A stretch of 64,000 bases of DNA from Nocardia lijiangensis NBRC 108240. GTDB lineage: Bacteria; Actinomycetota; Actinomycetes; Mycobacteriales; Mycobacteriaceae. Below the pieces are notes generated by a model. It was not told the DNA's origin and ran no database searches. It saw only the letters and a list, made by a program, of their open reading frames with translations. Of the stretch, positions 43,683 through 52,000 are shown one piece after another. The stretch lies in contig NZ_BDBP01000049.1 in the NCBI RefSeq assembly GCF_001613045.1, positions 1-64,000 of the forward strand, written 5' to 3'. Position 1 is the first letter of the stretch; the number at the start of each line of letters is the position of its first letter. A program made the translations under genes and the position numbers.

Positions 43683-44523
43683 CCTCGGCGTAGAGCCGGA
43701 ATATGCGCAGCCGGTCCCGCAATGATTGCCCGCTCATCAGCTGTGCCCAGCATTCGGCTACCACCGCGCGAGCGTGCGCGCCGGGCCACGGCTGCGGCAC
43801 CAACTCCGGCGGCAGTAGCGGGTCGGGGTCGGTGGCTCTGGTGAACTCGGCGGCGAGTTCGATGGCTACGGTGAGGATTTCCGGTTGGGACAGCTCCCGC
43901 GGACCGGCGAGTCGATCGAGCCGGGCCCTGGCGACATCGAGCAGCCGGTCGTGGCGCGCGGCGATCTCCTCCAGCGGCCACAGCCGGGCGGCGATCTCTC
44001 GCGGCGAATCGAGCTCGCCCACAAGGAGATTCGTGGTGGTGAGGCGGGTCATGTAACCACCGACGCCCAGCTTGCCGGCCAAAGCCTCGATGTAGGGTTC
44101 CCACGGATTCGGCGAGACGTAGAGCCCGCCTTGAATGGCCGCGCCGCCGAGGTGGACGATGCCATCGCGCATGGCGTCCCGCGCCTGCCGCTCGACCTCG
44201 GGAATGGCGAACGCGACCAGATGCCAGTTCCCGTCCCAGGGCGCGGCGCCACGATCCTGGTCGTACATGAAGCGGATGAACTCGACGTTCGGCTCGATCG
44301 CGCCCCGGATCTCCGCGTCGACCCGCAGCGACGCGCGACGGCCGCGGCCTTCCTGCACGAGCTGGCCCTCGGCGACGAGTCGCCGAATGTGCAGGCGCAC
44401 TTGCTGATCGGTCATGCCCAGAGCGTTCGCCACCGCGTAGAGCTCGGCCGCGTCGATCGTCGCATCCTCCCGGATCATGCTTTCGACCAGCACCCGGGTC
44501 GGGATATCGACCTTGACGTCCAC
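43627..44523 (-). CDS. PaaX-family transcriptional regulator
   Basis: 298 residues. N-terminal winged helix (VRLHIRRLVAEGQLVQEGRGRRASLRV) and the PaaX central domain with WHLVAFAIPEVERQARDAMRDGIVHLGGAAIQGGLYVSPNPWEPYI, where PaaX proteins have the phenylacetyl-CoA binding region. The C-terminal PaaX domain follows. No phenylacetate genes are nearby, so the ligand is probably another CoA thioester. It is divergent from the hydrolase gene at 44608. Confidence 0.87.
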   Translation of the reverse strand: MDVKVDIPTRVLVESMIREDATIDAAELYAVANALGMTDQQVRLHIRRLVAEGQLVQEGRGRRASLRVDAEIRGAIEPNVEFIRFMYDQDRGAAPWDGNWHLVAFAIPEVERQARDAMRDGIVHLGGAAIQGGLYVSPNPWEPYIEALAGKLGVGGYMTRLTTTNLLVGELDSPREIAARLWPLEEIAARHDRLLDVARARLDRLAGPRELSQPEILTVAIELAAEFTRATDPDPLLPPELVPQPWPGAHARAVVAECWAQLMSGQSLRDRLRIFRLYAEVIGDVVEDAGRAPGGAQP

Positions 44524-44555
44524 GTTCTCTCCTCTCGCAGCAGCAATCCCCGACT

Positions 44556-44564
44556 ATTCGTTCG
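44556..44564. promoter_or_regulatory. Motif ATTCGTTCG between PaaX gene and hydrolase gene
   Basis: See the matching motif at 43118-43126. It lies 33 bp upstream of the PaaX-family start and 44 bp upstream of the divergent hydrolase ATG, a suitable place for an autoregulated operator. Confidence 0.35.
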
Positions 44565-44607
44565 ATTCTACAACGACAGTTTCCAGTCTGAACGTTATGG
44601 TGGGGTG

Positions 44608-45639
44608 ATGCAGCCGCACCGGCGGAAGTCCCTCCGCATCCTGATGTCGATACTGGCCGTCGTCGCGGTGTGCGCGGCGGCAGGCGGGTGGGTGGTGTAT
44701 CAGCACACGTACGACCTGCGCGAGGAGCGGGTCACCATCCCGGGTGCGAGCCAACCACTGCAGGGCGTGCTCGCTCTCCCCGAGCACGGCGAGGGCCCCT
44801 TCGGGCTGGTGGTATTCGTGCACGGTGACGGACCCAAGGATGCCACCGGCGAGACGTTCTATCGGCCGATATGGGAGTCGTTCGCCGCCGCCGGATACGC
44901 CTCGCTGTCCTGGGACAAGGCGGGAATCAATGGGGCGCCGGGCAATTGGCTCGACCAGAGCATGACCGACCGGTCCGCGGAAACGCTCGCGGCCATCGAG
45001 TGGGCACGCACGCGAACGCAGATCGATCCGGACCGGATCGGACTGTGGGGCGCCAGCCAAGCCGGCTGGGTACTGCCCAAGGTCGCCGCACAGGATTCCC
45101 GGTTGCGGTTCGTGATCGCGGTCTCCCCCGCGGTCAACTGGCTGCAACAGGGCCGGTACCACACGCTCGCCGAACTCCGCGAGCGTGGCGCCACCCGAGC
45201 GGAGGTCGACGACGCACTCGCCCGGCGGGAGAACACGCTGGCCTTGCTCGAGCGGGCCGCGACCTTCCCGGAGGCCGAAGCCGCGGGCGTCACCGGACTC
45301 ACGGCCGACCGCTGGCGGTTCATCCAGAAGAACTACACCGCCGATGCCACCGCCGACCTGGCGCAAGTGCGGATCCCGGTGCTGCTGATACTGGCCGAAC
45401 ACGACCTCAACGTCGACATCGCCGACACCGAACGGACCTATCGGGCGCAACTCGCCCGACCGGGTCAGCTTCAGGTGCAAAGCTACAGCGACGCACGACA
45501 CTCGCTGGTACGCAAAAGCATCGAGGACAGCGCGGTGAAGTCCTACCTCACCGCACTCGCCGCCCCGCGCAGCCTGTTCGCCGAGGGGTTTCTGGCCGAC
45601 CAACGCCGCTTCGTCGAAGACCGCCGGGCCGACGAGTGA
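44608..45639 (+). CDS. Membrane-anchored alpha/beta hydrolase
   Basis: 343 residues from the ATG at 44608; longer in-frame reading would cross the PaaX gene. Residues 11-30 form a single hydrophobic anchor (ILMSILAVVAVCAAAGGWVV). The hydrolase core shows LVVFVHGDGPKDATG, the nucleophile elbow GLWGASQAGWVLP (Ser in GASQA), an acid in LAEHDLNVDIADTE and His in SDARHSLV. Similar proteins are acyl-CoA thioesterases or esterases. It is divergent from the PaaX-family regulator and is its probable target. Confidence 0.85.
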   Translation: MQPHRRKSLRILMSILAVVAVCAAAGGWVVYQHTYDLREERVTIPGASQPLQGVLALPEHGEGPFGLVVFVHGDGPKDATGETFYRPIWESFAAAGYASLSWDKAGINGAPGNWLDQSMTDRSAETLAAIEWARTRTQIDPDRIGLWGASQAGWVLPKVAAQDSRLRFVIAVSPAVNWLQQGRYHTLAELRERGATRAEVDDALARRENTLALLERAATFPEAEAAGVTGLTADRWRFIQKNYTADATADLAQVRIPVLLILAEHDLNVDIADTERTYRAQLARPGQLQVQSYSDARHSLVRKSIEDSAVKSYLTALAAPRSLFAEGFLADQRRFVEDRRADE

Positions 45640-45705
45640 GCCGGCGAGCATCCACCGCCTGGAGGCAACCCCCCACCGCAGGATCGCGAACGCCGGCTAC
45701 CGGAG

Positions 45706-46950
45706 TCAGGGACGTGGTGTCGCGGACCGGTCCGGTCGCTGTGCGGGTTCTTCGCGTTCGGCTGCTTGGAACGAAATGCCCAGCGCCGCCGGAAGTTTGG
45801 CGATGACGGCGAGACCTGCGATGAGGATCGCGGCACCGACGACGAGGAGCGCGACCCGCAGGTCGAAGGCGTCGGTCAGTGCGCCTGCGATCGCCGGACC
45901 GGTCATCAGGCCCGCGCCGTAGGCGAGGTTGAACAGGGTGTAGGCGCCGCCGAGGGCCGGTGGCCGGGTGCGCTGGCCTTGAAACCCGATCAGCGTCGTG
46001 CCGGGCGCCGAGAGCAAAGCCATCGCCGCTCCGAGCAGGATCATCGCGATGATCACCTGCCACAGCTGGGCGCTGACCGCCATCAGGGCAAGGCCCACGG
46101 CGGCGACGAGGATGCCGAGGGTGACGAGCAGGCGAGCATCGACCTTGCCGATCAGCGCACCGACGATCGGATTGAGGACGGCGCCGACGATGACGGTCAG
46201 GCCGAACAGCAGACCGATGCCCACCGGGCCGGTGTCGAAGGACAGGGCCAAGTGCAGCGGGAGCACCGGCTCGATCGAGGCGATCATCGCGGCGCCGAGG
46301 AGCACCACCACGACGACCGGGACCGTACCGGGCACTCGCAGCACCGCCAAGGGCCCCGTGGGGTCGTCGGTCGCGGCGTGATCGACGCGGACGAACACCA
46401 CGCGAGCGAGACCGTCGACGACCGCGAGTCCGGCGGCGAGCAGGAACGGAACAACGGTGCCGAAGTGCTCGACCAGCAGCCCGCCGACCGGGGGCCCGGC
46501 GAGGATACCGACGCTGATCATGCTCATCGCAACACCCATCACCGGTCCGCGCTTGGCGAACGGCACCGTGGCAGCGATCAGCGAAAGGCTCGCCACCCAC
46601 GCCATGCCCGCGGCGAACCCCTGCAGGGTGCGACCGACGAGCAGCAGCCAGAACGGCCCGCCGAGCGCGAAAAGGACAGTGGCAGCGGCCAGACCGAGCA
46701 AACCGATCAACAGGGGCATGCGCGGTCCGTGCCGGTCCACGAGGGCGCCCGCCACCGGTGTGGCCAACAGCATCGTGGCGGCGTAGCCGGCGAACAGCAA
46801 CCCGGTCGCGGCCGGGCCCGCGTCAACGGTCGCCGATAGCAGCGGCAGTACCGGGATCGCCAATCCGTAAATGAACATGTCGGTGAACAAGGCCAGGCAC
46901 GCGACGATCACCGCCGCGGTCGAGGAACTATTGCTCATACGAGCGGACAC
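45706..46950 (-). CDS. MFS multidrug-type efflux transporter
   Basis: 414 residues, 12 predicted spans. The loop 2-3 signature reads GALVDRHGPRMPLLIGLLGL, and antiporter motif C appears as SVGILAGPPVGGLLVEHFG, typical of drug/H+ antiporters of the DHA1 type. The ATG may be 46950 or 46938. The TetR gene 94 bp upstream on the same strand probably controls it. Confidence 0.88.
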   Translation of the reverse strand: MSARMSNSSSTAAVIVACLALFTDMFIYGLAIPVLPLLSATVDAGPAATGLLFAGYAATMLLATPVAGALVDRHGPRMPLLIGLLGLAAATVLFALGGPFWLLLVGRTLQGFAAGMAWVASLSLIAATVPFAKRGPVMGVAMSMISVGILAGPPVGGLLVEHFGTVVPFLLAAGLAVVDGLARVVFVRVDHAATDDPTGPLAVLRVPGTVPVVVVVLLGAAMIASIEPVLPLHLALSFDTGPVGIGLLFGLTVIVGAVLNPIVGALIGKVDARLLVTLGILVAAVGLALMAVSAQLWQVIIAMILLGAAMALLSAPGTTLIGFQGQRTRPPALGGAYTLFNLAYGAGLMTGPAIAGALTDAFDLRVALLVVGAAILIAGLAVIAKLPAALGISFQAAEREEPAQRPDRSATPRP

Positions 46951-47044
46951 GAAAATTGCCTCTCTGCAATGCGACCCGCGTCTGGCAGGTCGCTGGATCT
47001 CGGCGCGCGGATGCGACCGGCCGAGGGGATGAGGTCTGGTCGAT

Positions 47045-47647
47045 TCAGGCCACCAGACCGTGGACGCAACCGGTGGCCAACCCGTGTGCGCCCGCGGTAT
47101 CGGCGGGCAGCAGCTCGGGTTGGGTCGCGGCGGTCATCGTCAGTCCATGGATGAGAGTCACGATCGCGAGCACCGCGATATCCGCGGTGACGCCTGGACG
47201 AAATGCGGTGTCGGTCAGCGCTTCCCGGATCCCGTCCTCCCATGCCGACATGCCGCGTCGCTTGGCGGCCAGCCCGGCTTCGAGCGCGACCGCCTGGGGC
47301 GCCACGATGGTGGATACGATCGCGAGCCGCCGGAACCGGTCGTCACCGGTCAACGCGAGCACATAGCCCGCCACGAACTCGACCAGCCGCTGCCCGCCGG
47401 GTACGTCACGGGCCGCGAGAGCTTCCAGCAGCGGCGCAGCGGCATCGGCCCATCCCTCGTCCAGACCTGCCGTCAGCAACGACACCTTGTCGGGAAAGTG
47501 GTGATGAACAGCGCCGCGCGTCACGCCCGCCCGCGCCCCCACGCCCACGAATGTCGTTCTCTCCCAGCCAAGCTCGGCGAAAGACGCCAACCCCGCTGCC
47601 AGAATGCTCGTCCGCGTCTCCCGCGCTTCAACCACCGACCGCTTCAT
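47045..47647 (-). CDS. TetR/AcrR-family regulator
   Basis: 200 residues from the ATG at 47647; the ATG at 47656 lies inside the operator palindrome and may or may not be used. The HTH is FAELGWERTTFVGVGARAGVTRGAVHHHFPDKVSLL. The ligand domain is all-helical. A TTGACA -35 box and a palindrome overlap the -10 region, so the mRNA would be nearly leaderless and self-repressed. The downstream MFS gene is the likely target. Confidence 0.88.
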   Translation of the reverse strand: MKRSVVEARETRTSILAAGLASFAELGWERTTFVGVGARAGVTRGAVHHHFPDKVSLLTAGLDEGWADAAAPLLEALAARDVPGGQRLVEFVAGYVLALTGDDRFRRLAIVSTIVAPQAVALEAGLAAKRRGMSAWEDGIREALTDTAFRPGVTADIAVLAIVTLIHGLTMTAATQPELLPADTAGAHGLATGCVHGLVA

Positions 47648-47650
47648 GGG

Positions 47651-47668
47651 ATACATGTAAGCATGTAT
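47651..47668. promoter_or_regulatory. TetR operator ATACATG-TAAG-CATGTAT
   Basis: Perfect 7-bp arms around TAAG; resembles AcrR/TtgR-type sites. It overlaps the predicted -10 region (47654-47660) of the TetR promoter. Confidence 0.65.
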
Positions 47669-47676
47669 GTATAACT

Positions 47677-47682
47677 TGTCAA
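47677..47682 (-). promoter_or_regulatory. -35 box TTGACA of the TetR-MFS promoter
   Basis: On the minus strand TTGACA is followed, with 16-17 bp spacing, by TTACAT/TACATG inside the palindrome. The predicted transcript start falls at or next to the ATG at 47647. Confidence 0.5.
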
Positions 47683-47937
47683 GTAGTTCCAGAGTTCGAG
47701 GCGGTGACCTACATCGGTGTCGACGTCCGCCCGGCGCTGCGCGGGCCGATCGGGCGCCGCCTCGGACGCGTCGCGCCCAGAACGATCCTTGCCGACGAAA
47801 TGCAGGCAGCCCGGAGGCTATCGCTCCCGCCGGGATCGCCCTTCTCGGTGACCAGACGCCGCCTGGCCCGAATGGGCCAGGCGTGCAAGGGTTCCGGATG
47901 GCCGGGGGACATCCCCTGCGAGAGTCATCGGATGATC
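47683..47937. other. Spacer with no convincing gene
   Basis: Between the TetR promoter and the SUKH-like gene's 3' end. A plus-strand frame reads AVTYIGVDVRPALRGPIG and LADEMQAARRLSLPPGSPFSV, but it has no start with a ribosome site and no recognised family; it may be a gene relic. Confidence 0.35.
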
Positions 47938-47955
47938 CCCCTGTCGTTACAGGGG
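47938..47955 (-). terminator. Hairpin terminator after the SUKH-like gene
   Basis: CCCCTGT (47938-47944) pairs with ACAGGGG (47949-47955) around CGTT, starting 2 bp past the stop codon at 47958 on the minus strand. Confidence 0.6.
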
Positions 47956-47957
47956 CC

Positions 47958-48590
47958 TCAGGGGAGGAACGGCCCTACCCAGTCGGTGAACCGCTGCCCC
48001 AGCTCCGCCTGCGCTGCCGCGAGGACGGCCGCGGGGTCCTCCGCCACCGGGAGACCGAAGTTCTCGTCGAGCCATGCCACGAACTCGTCGTGGCTGTCGC
48101 TGTACGCGTCGTCCTCGTCGCGATAGAAGTACACCTCTTCCCAATCGACTCGTATCTCCGAGTCGAAGCCGAGGAGCTGAAACAACTCCCGCACGTGGCG
48201 GGCGACGACGTGCTGCCCGCCTTCGTCTCCGAAGACGACCACGGGCAGGCTCGACAGATCGTCCCGGTCGTCGAGACGCCACAGCGCGTAGAACGAACCG
48301 GAACCGTTGGCCTGCGCGAAGGGAATCAGCCGGTCGGTGAACTCCGGATCCTTCGACCAGCCTGCCACCAGGCCGGAGATGTCCCCGAAGTCCGTCAGAC
48401 CGAATCCATCGGCGTAACTCTCGAAGCCGAGCCCATCCTGCAATTCCTTCAGCAGGTTGAGTTCCTCGACGGGTGAGTACTGGATGTTCAATGCGTCTCC
48501 AAGCAGTCGTGTCGGGCAGTCTTGTTGTGGCCGCCCGGATTTCGACAACTTTGCCACTCGGGGCCGCTGCGGACGAGTCGAGGAATCCAC
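47958..48590 (-). CDS. SMI1/KNR4 (SUKH)-like protein
   Basis: 210 residues if started at the GTG at 48590; the first 35 residues are atypical and the true start may be further in, near the IQYSPVEELNLLKELQDGLG segment. The body has IPFAQANGSGSFYALWRLDDRDDLSSLPVVVFGDEGGQHVVARHVRELFQLLG, which resembles SUKH-fold proteins. These often act as immunity proteins against polymorphic toxins but also occur alone. The adjacent gene is the DUF2798 protein, 3 bp upstream, and beyond that the CHAT protein, so all three could be one transcript. Confidence 0.65.
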   Translation of the reverse strand: MDSSTRPQRPRVAKLSKSGRPQQDCPTRLLGDALNIQYSPVEELNLLKELQDGLGFESYADGFGLTDFGDISGLVAGWSKDPEFTDRLIPFAQANGSGSFYALWRLDDRDDLSSLPVVVFGDEGGQHVVARHVRELFQLLGFDSEIRVDWEEVYFYRDEDDAYSDSHDEFVAWLDENFGLPVAEDPAAVLAAAQAELGQRFTDWVGPFLP

Positions 48591-48593
48591 CCG

Positions 48594-48851
48594 TTACGAC
48601 GGCGTCTGCACCATCGCCGCGGTGAGCCTGCGGACCAGTGGAAGCACGAGCAGCAGGGTGGGAAAGGCGATCGGCCAGGACACCGCCCACGCGCGCAGCC
48701 ACTGGCCGATGGCGAGGCCGTCGCTGATCAGCGTGCTGATGAGCGAGACCACGCAGGTCATCAGAATCGACAGGAGCATGGGCAGCAGCACCGGTGCGTA
48801 CCGTGCGGGGAGTTTGCGAACTGGCCGAGCAGTGGTCTTGCTGGTGGACAC
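48594..48851 (-). CDS. DUF2798 small membrane protein
   Basis: 85 residues; KLPARYAPVLLPMLLSILMTCVVSLISTLI and AWAVSWPIAFPTLLLVLPLVRRLTAAM form two membrane helices in the fixed DUF2798 pattern. The family is widespread and uncharacterised. It lies 169 bp after the CHAT-STAND gene on the same strand and 3 bp before the SUKH-like gene. Confidence 0.85.
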   Translation of the reverse strand: MSTSKTTARPVRKLPARYAPVLLPMLLSILMTCVVSLISTLISDGLAIGQWLRAWAVSWPIAFPTLLLVLPLVRRLTAAMVQTPS

Positions 48852-49020
48852 AGGAGTCTCCGTAAGGTCGTCAATGGCAGCGATCCCGCCGAACGGTGGA
48901 ATCGGTGCGTTGATTGACGTGAACGCTTACGGCGATTGCTCGCGGCAAAAGCGTAGAGGCGAGAGTGCCTGCGAGGCAAGGCGGTGACACCGAGACCGAT
49001 CTCACCCCCGCGAGGTTCGG

Positions 49021-52000
49021 CTACTCGCCGGAGACCGAGTCCAACTGCTCCTCCAGGCGTCGTGCCTCCTCGGACGACAGCAGATCGGTCACCTTGGCGA
49101 GAAACTCCGCACGCCCCATCCGCCTGCGCAATTCGAGCAGGGCGCGCACATTACGTCCGAGGTCGACCATAGCCATCCCTGCGCGCTCCAGCTCTACCCG
49201 CAGCAGCAAAGCAACCAGCTGCCAATGAACCGCTTCGGCGAACTGGTTGCGCGCCGACTCGAGAAACCCCAGACTGGTCGCCGCAATGGCCACCGTGGCG
49301 TCGTCGCCGAGTTCCTTACTCATCGCCAGTGTTTGGCGGTACAGACGCTCACCCTCACCGTAGTCGCCCCGACCCTCGGCAAGCATTCCCAACTGATGCA
49401 AGGACGCAGCGATACCGGACAGGTCGCCGAGTTCTTCCCTGATCTCCAGCGACCGCCGATACAGGCGCTCGGCCGCACCCAGCTCCCCCCGGCCCGCCGC
49501 GAGCATTCCCAACTGATGCAAGGAGGCAGCGATACCGGACAGGTTGCCGAGTTCTTCCTTGATCGCCAGCGATCGCCGGTAGAGGCGCTCGGCCTCGTCG
49601 AAATCCCCGAGGTTCCCAGCGAGAATCCCCAACTGATGCAGGGTTATGGCGATGGTGGCGGCATCACCGAGTTCTTCACTGACCGTGAGCGATTGGCGGT
49701 ACAGACGCTCGGCCTCCTCGAAATCTCCCCGATCCCCGGCGAGAATTCCCAGCTGATGCAAGGTGACGGCGATGGTTTCGCTGTCACCGAGTTCCTGCTT
49801 GATCGCGAGCGATTGCCGGTACAGACGCTCGGCCTCAGTGAAATCCCTTCGGCCCGCGGCGAGCATCCCCAGCTGATGCGAAATGCCTGCAATACCCAAG
49901 CGGTCGCCGACCTCTTCGTTGATGGCCAGCGCCTGCCGGTACAGGCGCTCGGCCGCACCGTAGTCCCCTCGCAGATGGGCCAGGTTGCCCAGCTGTTCGA
50001 GCCAGGGGCTGCGGTCCGGGGAGTCGGCGGGAAGTTGGGTGAGGGTGTGATGGATGAGGGCGGCTTCCCGGTCCCGGGCGCCGATCGTGCGCAGCCGGGT
50101 CGTGATGATCGCGGTGACCGCGATCGCGGCGGAAACCTGGCCGGCTTGCTGAAGGTGTTGGCGGGCTTCGAGGAGGTCGTGCAGATCGGCGTCACGGTCT
50201 TGGGGCCACACTTGTTCCCGCCACCACCAGTAGCGGGCGGCGCGCGAGTGCGCGGCGGTGACCTCGGCCTCGCGACGCTGGCGGTGGAGGCTTTCGTGGA
50301 GCGCGGTGGCGGTGGCGCGGTGCACGAACACTTGCTCGCGTTGGGCGTCGATGCTGATCAGACTGTGTGACCACAGCTCCTGCACCAGTCCGGTCGTGTC
50401 GAGGTCGGTGGATACCGGCGGCCGAGGGGCGGCGTTGAATTCGGTGAGCGCGGGTGTGATCGCGGTGAGAATCTCCGGCGGAAGCCGATCGAGGCCGAAC
50501 TCCTCGGCGGTCGGGTCGATGCCGTGCCCGGTGAGGATCGAGACGATACTCTGTTCGGCCTTCTCTCGGTCGGGTGTCCACGCGGCGCCGGGATCATCGG
50601 CGCCGATCTGGAAGAGCAGGGCGTTGTAGTCGACGGGTTCGCGATAGACCGAGGCGCCGATCAGCAGTCGTCGCGCGTCGGGGGTGAGGCGGTCGAGGAG
50701 TTCGGTGAGCAGGATGTCGTCGGCGATGACGGTGATGGTGGTGGCCAGGGCGGCGTCCAGGTCGGCGCCTGCGGTCAGGACGGGGCGCGTGCCGGGGTAG
50801 GCGGCGAGCGCGTTCTCCAGGCGGGCGGTGATGTCGCGGTATCGGCCGACGCGGTGGTCGAGCAGGGCATCGAGGTACTCCAGGCTGCGGGGATGCCCGC
50901 CGACCAACCGCCACACCCGGTCGAGCTCGCTGTCGTCGAGGCGATCCAAGGCGGGCAGGGCCCAGATCAGCTTGAACGTCTCCGCCCGCGACATCGGCCC
51001 CAACGGGTGCGCCAGGAGCAGCGTGTGCGCCCGCTCGGGTAGTGCGAACCGGTACCGGCAAGTCACCAGCAGCCGGCTGCGGCCGGGGTCGATGATCCAT
51101 TTCGCGAGCAGTCTCGCCAGAGCGTCGTCGGTGACGGTGTACGTGCCGGTGAGGTTGTCTTCGAAGTTGTCCAGCACCACCAGTATCGGGAGCTGGTCGA
51201 GCACGTACTCCCGCAACACCTGCTGCCGATCTTCCCAGGGTTGGTCGACGTGGGTGAGGTATTGCAGTGCCTGGGTGATGGTGCGGTCCGGCGAGTTGTC
51301 GCTGTCCATGAGGTAATAGCGGCCGATGCGGTGGGCGAGGGTGGACAGCAGGCTGTCGATGGTGAGCTCGCCGGTGAAGACGACAACGAGTCTCGCCCAC
51401 TGCTGGCGGTGCAGGAGTTGGGTGGCCAGGGTGGTCTTGCCGATCCCACCGAGCCCGTGTATCACGATCCCGGAGTACTGGTTGCCTTCCAGAACATCGG
51501 GGAGGGTGCGCAATTCGCGGCGACGCCCGACGAAATCTCCCGTTTCCCGCTGGACCAGCCCGTCCCCCGCGACCGCCGCCGCACGGGTTCTCGGGGTGGC
51601 GGATTCGTTGCCGGTGGCCGGTGGGTAGACCTCGACGCCGGGGTGGGCGGCCAGAACGGTGACGACGCTCCATTCGTCCAGGGCGGCGAGGTGGTTGTCG
51701 CGGGGGTCGGGGGAGGTCGACCACTGGTGGTGGACGACGCGGCGGGCTTCGGCGACCGCGGCCACCACATCCGGGACCGGGTGGTTGGCCAGATGCTGGT
51801 AGACGCGGGCGAACAAGGCGGTGGCGTAGCGGTCGGTCACCGAGGTCTCGGTCGCGATCACCACACTCGCTCCCTCCGCCAGGAGCGCTGCGGCGAAGGA
51901 CGGGGCGCCGGCTTCGTCGGCGACATCGGTGTAGCAGGCGGCCAGACCGATCACCGGTGGCATCGCCCCCGCCGGGATCGCCTCGGACAGCAACTCCGCG

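Noticed and set aside
47203..48126. Plus-strand frame crossing the TetR gene and the spacer
   Set aside because: The first half is antisense to TetR; only a short part in the spacer looks protein-like and is reported as uncertain.
49279..49998. Regular 120-bp repeats considered as a CRISPR-like array
   Set aside because: Units are contiguous, in frame and encode TPR helices; there are no spacers.
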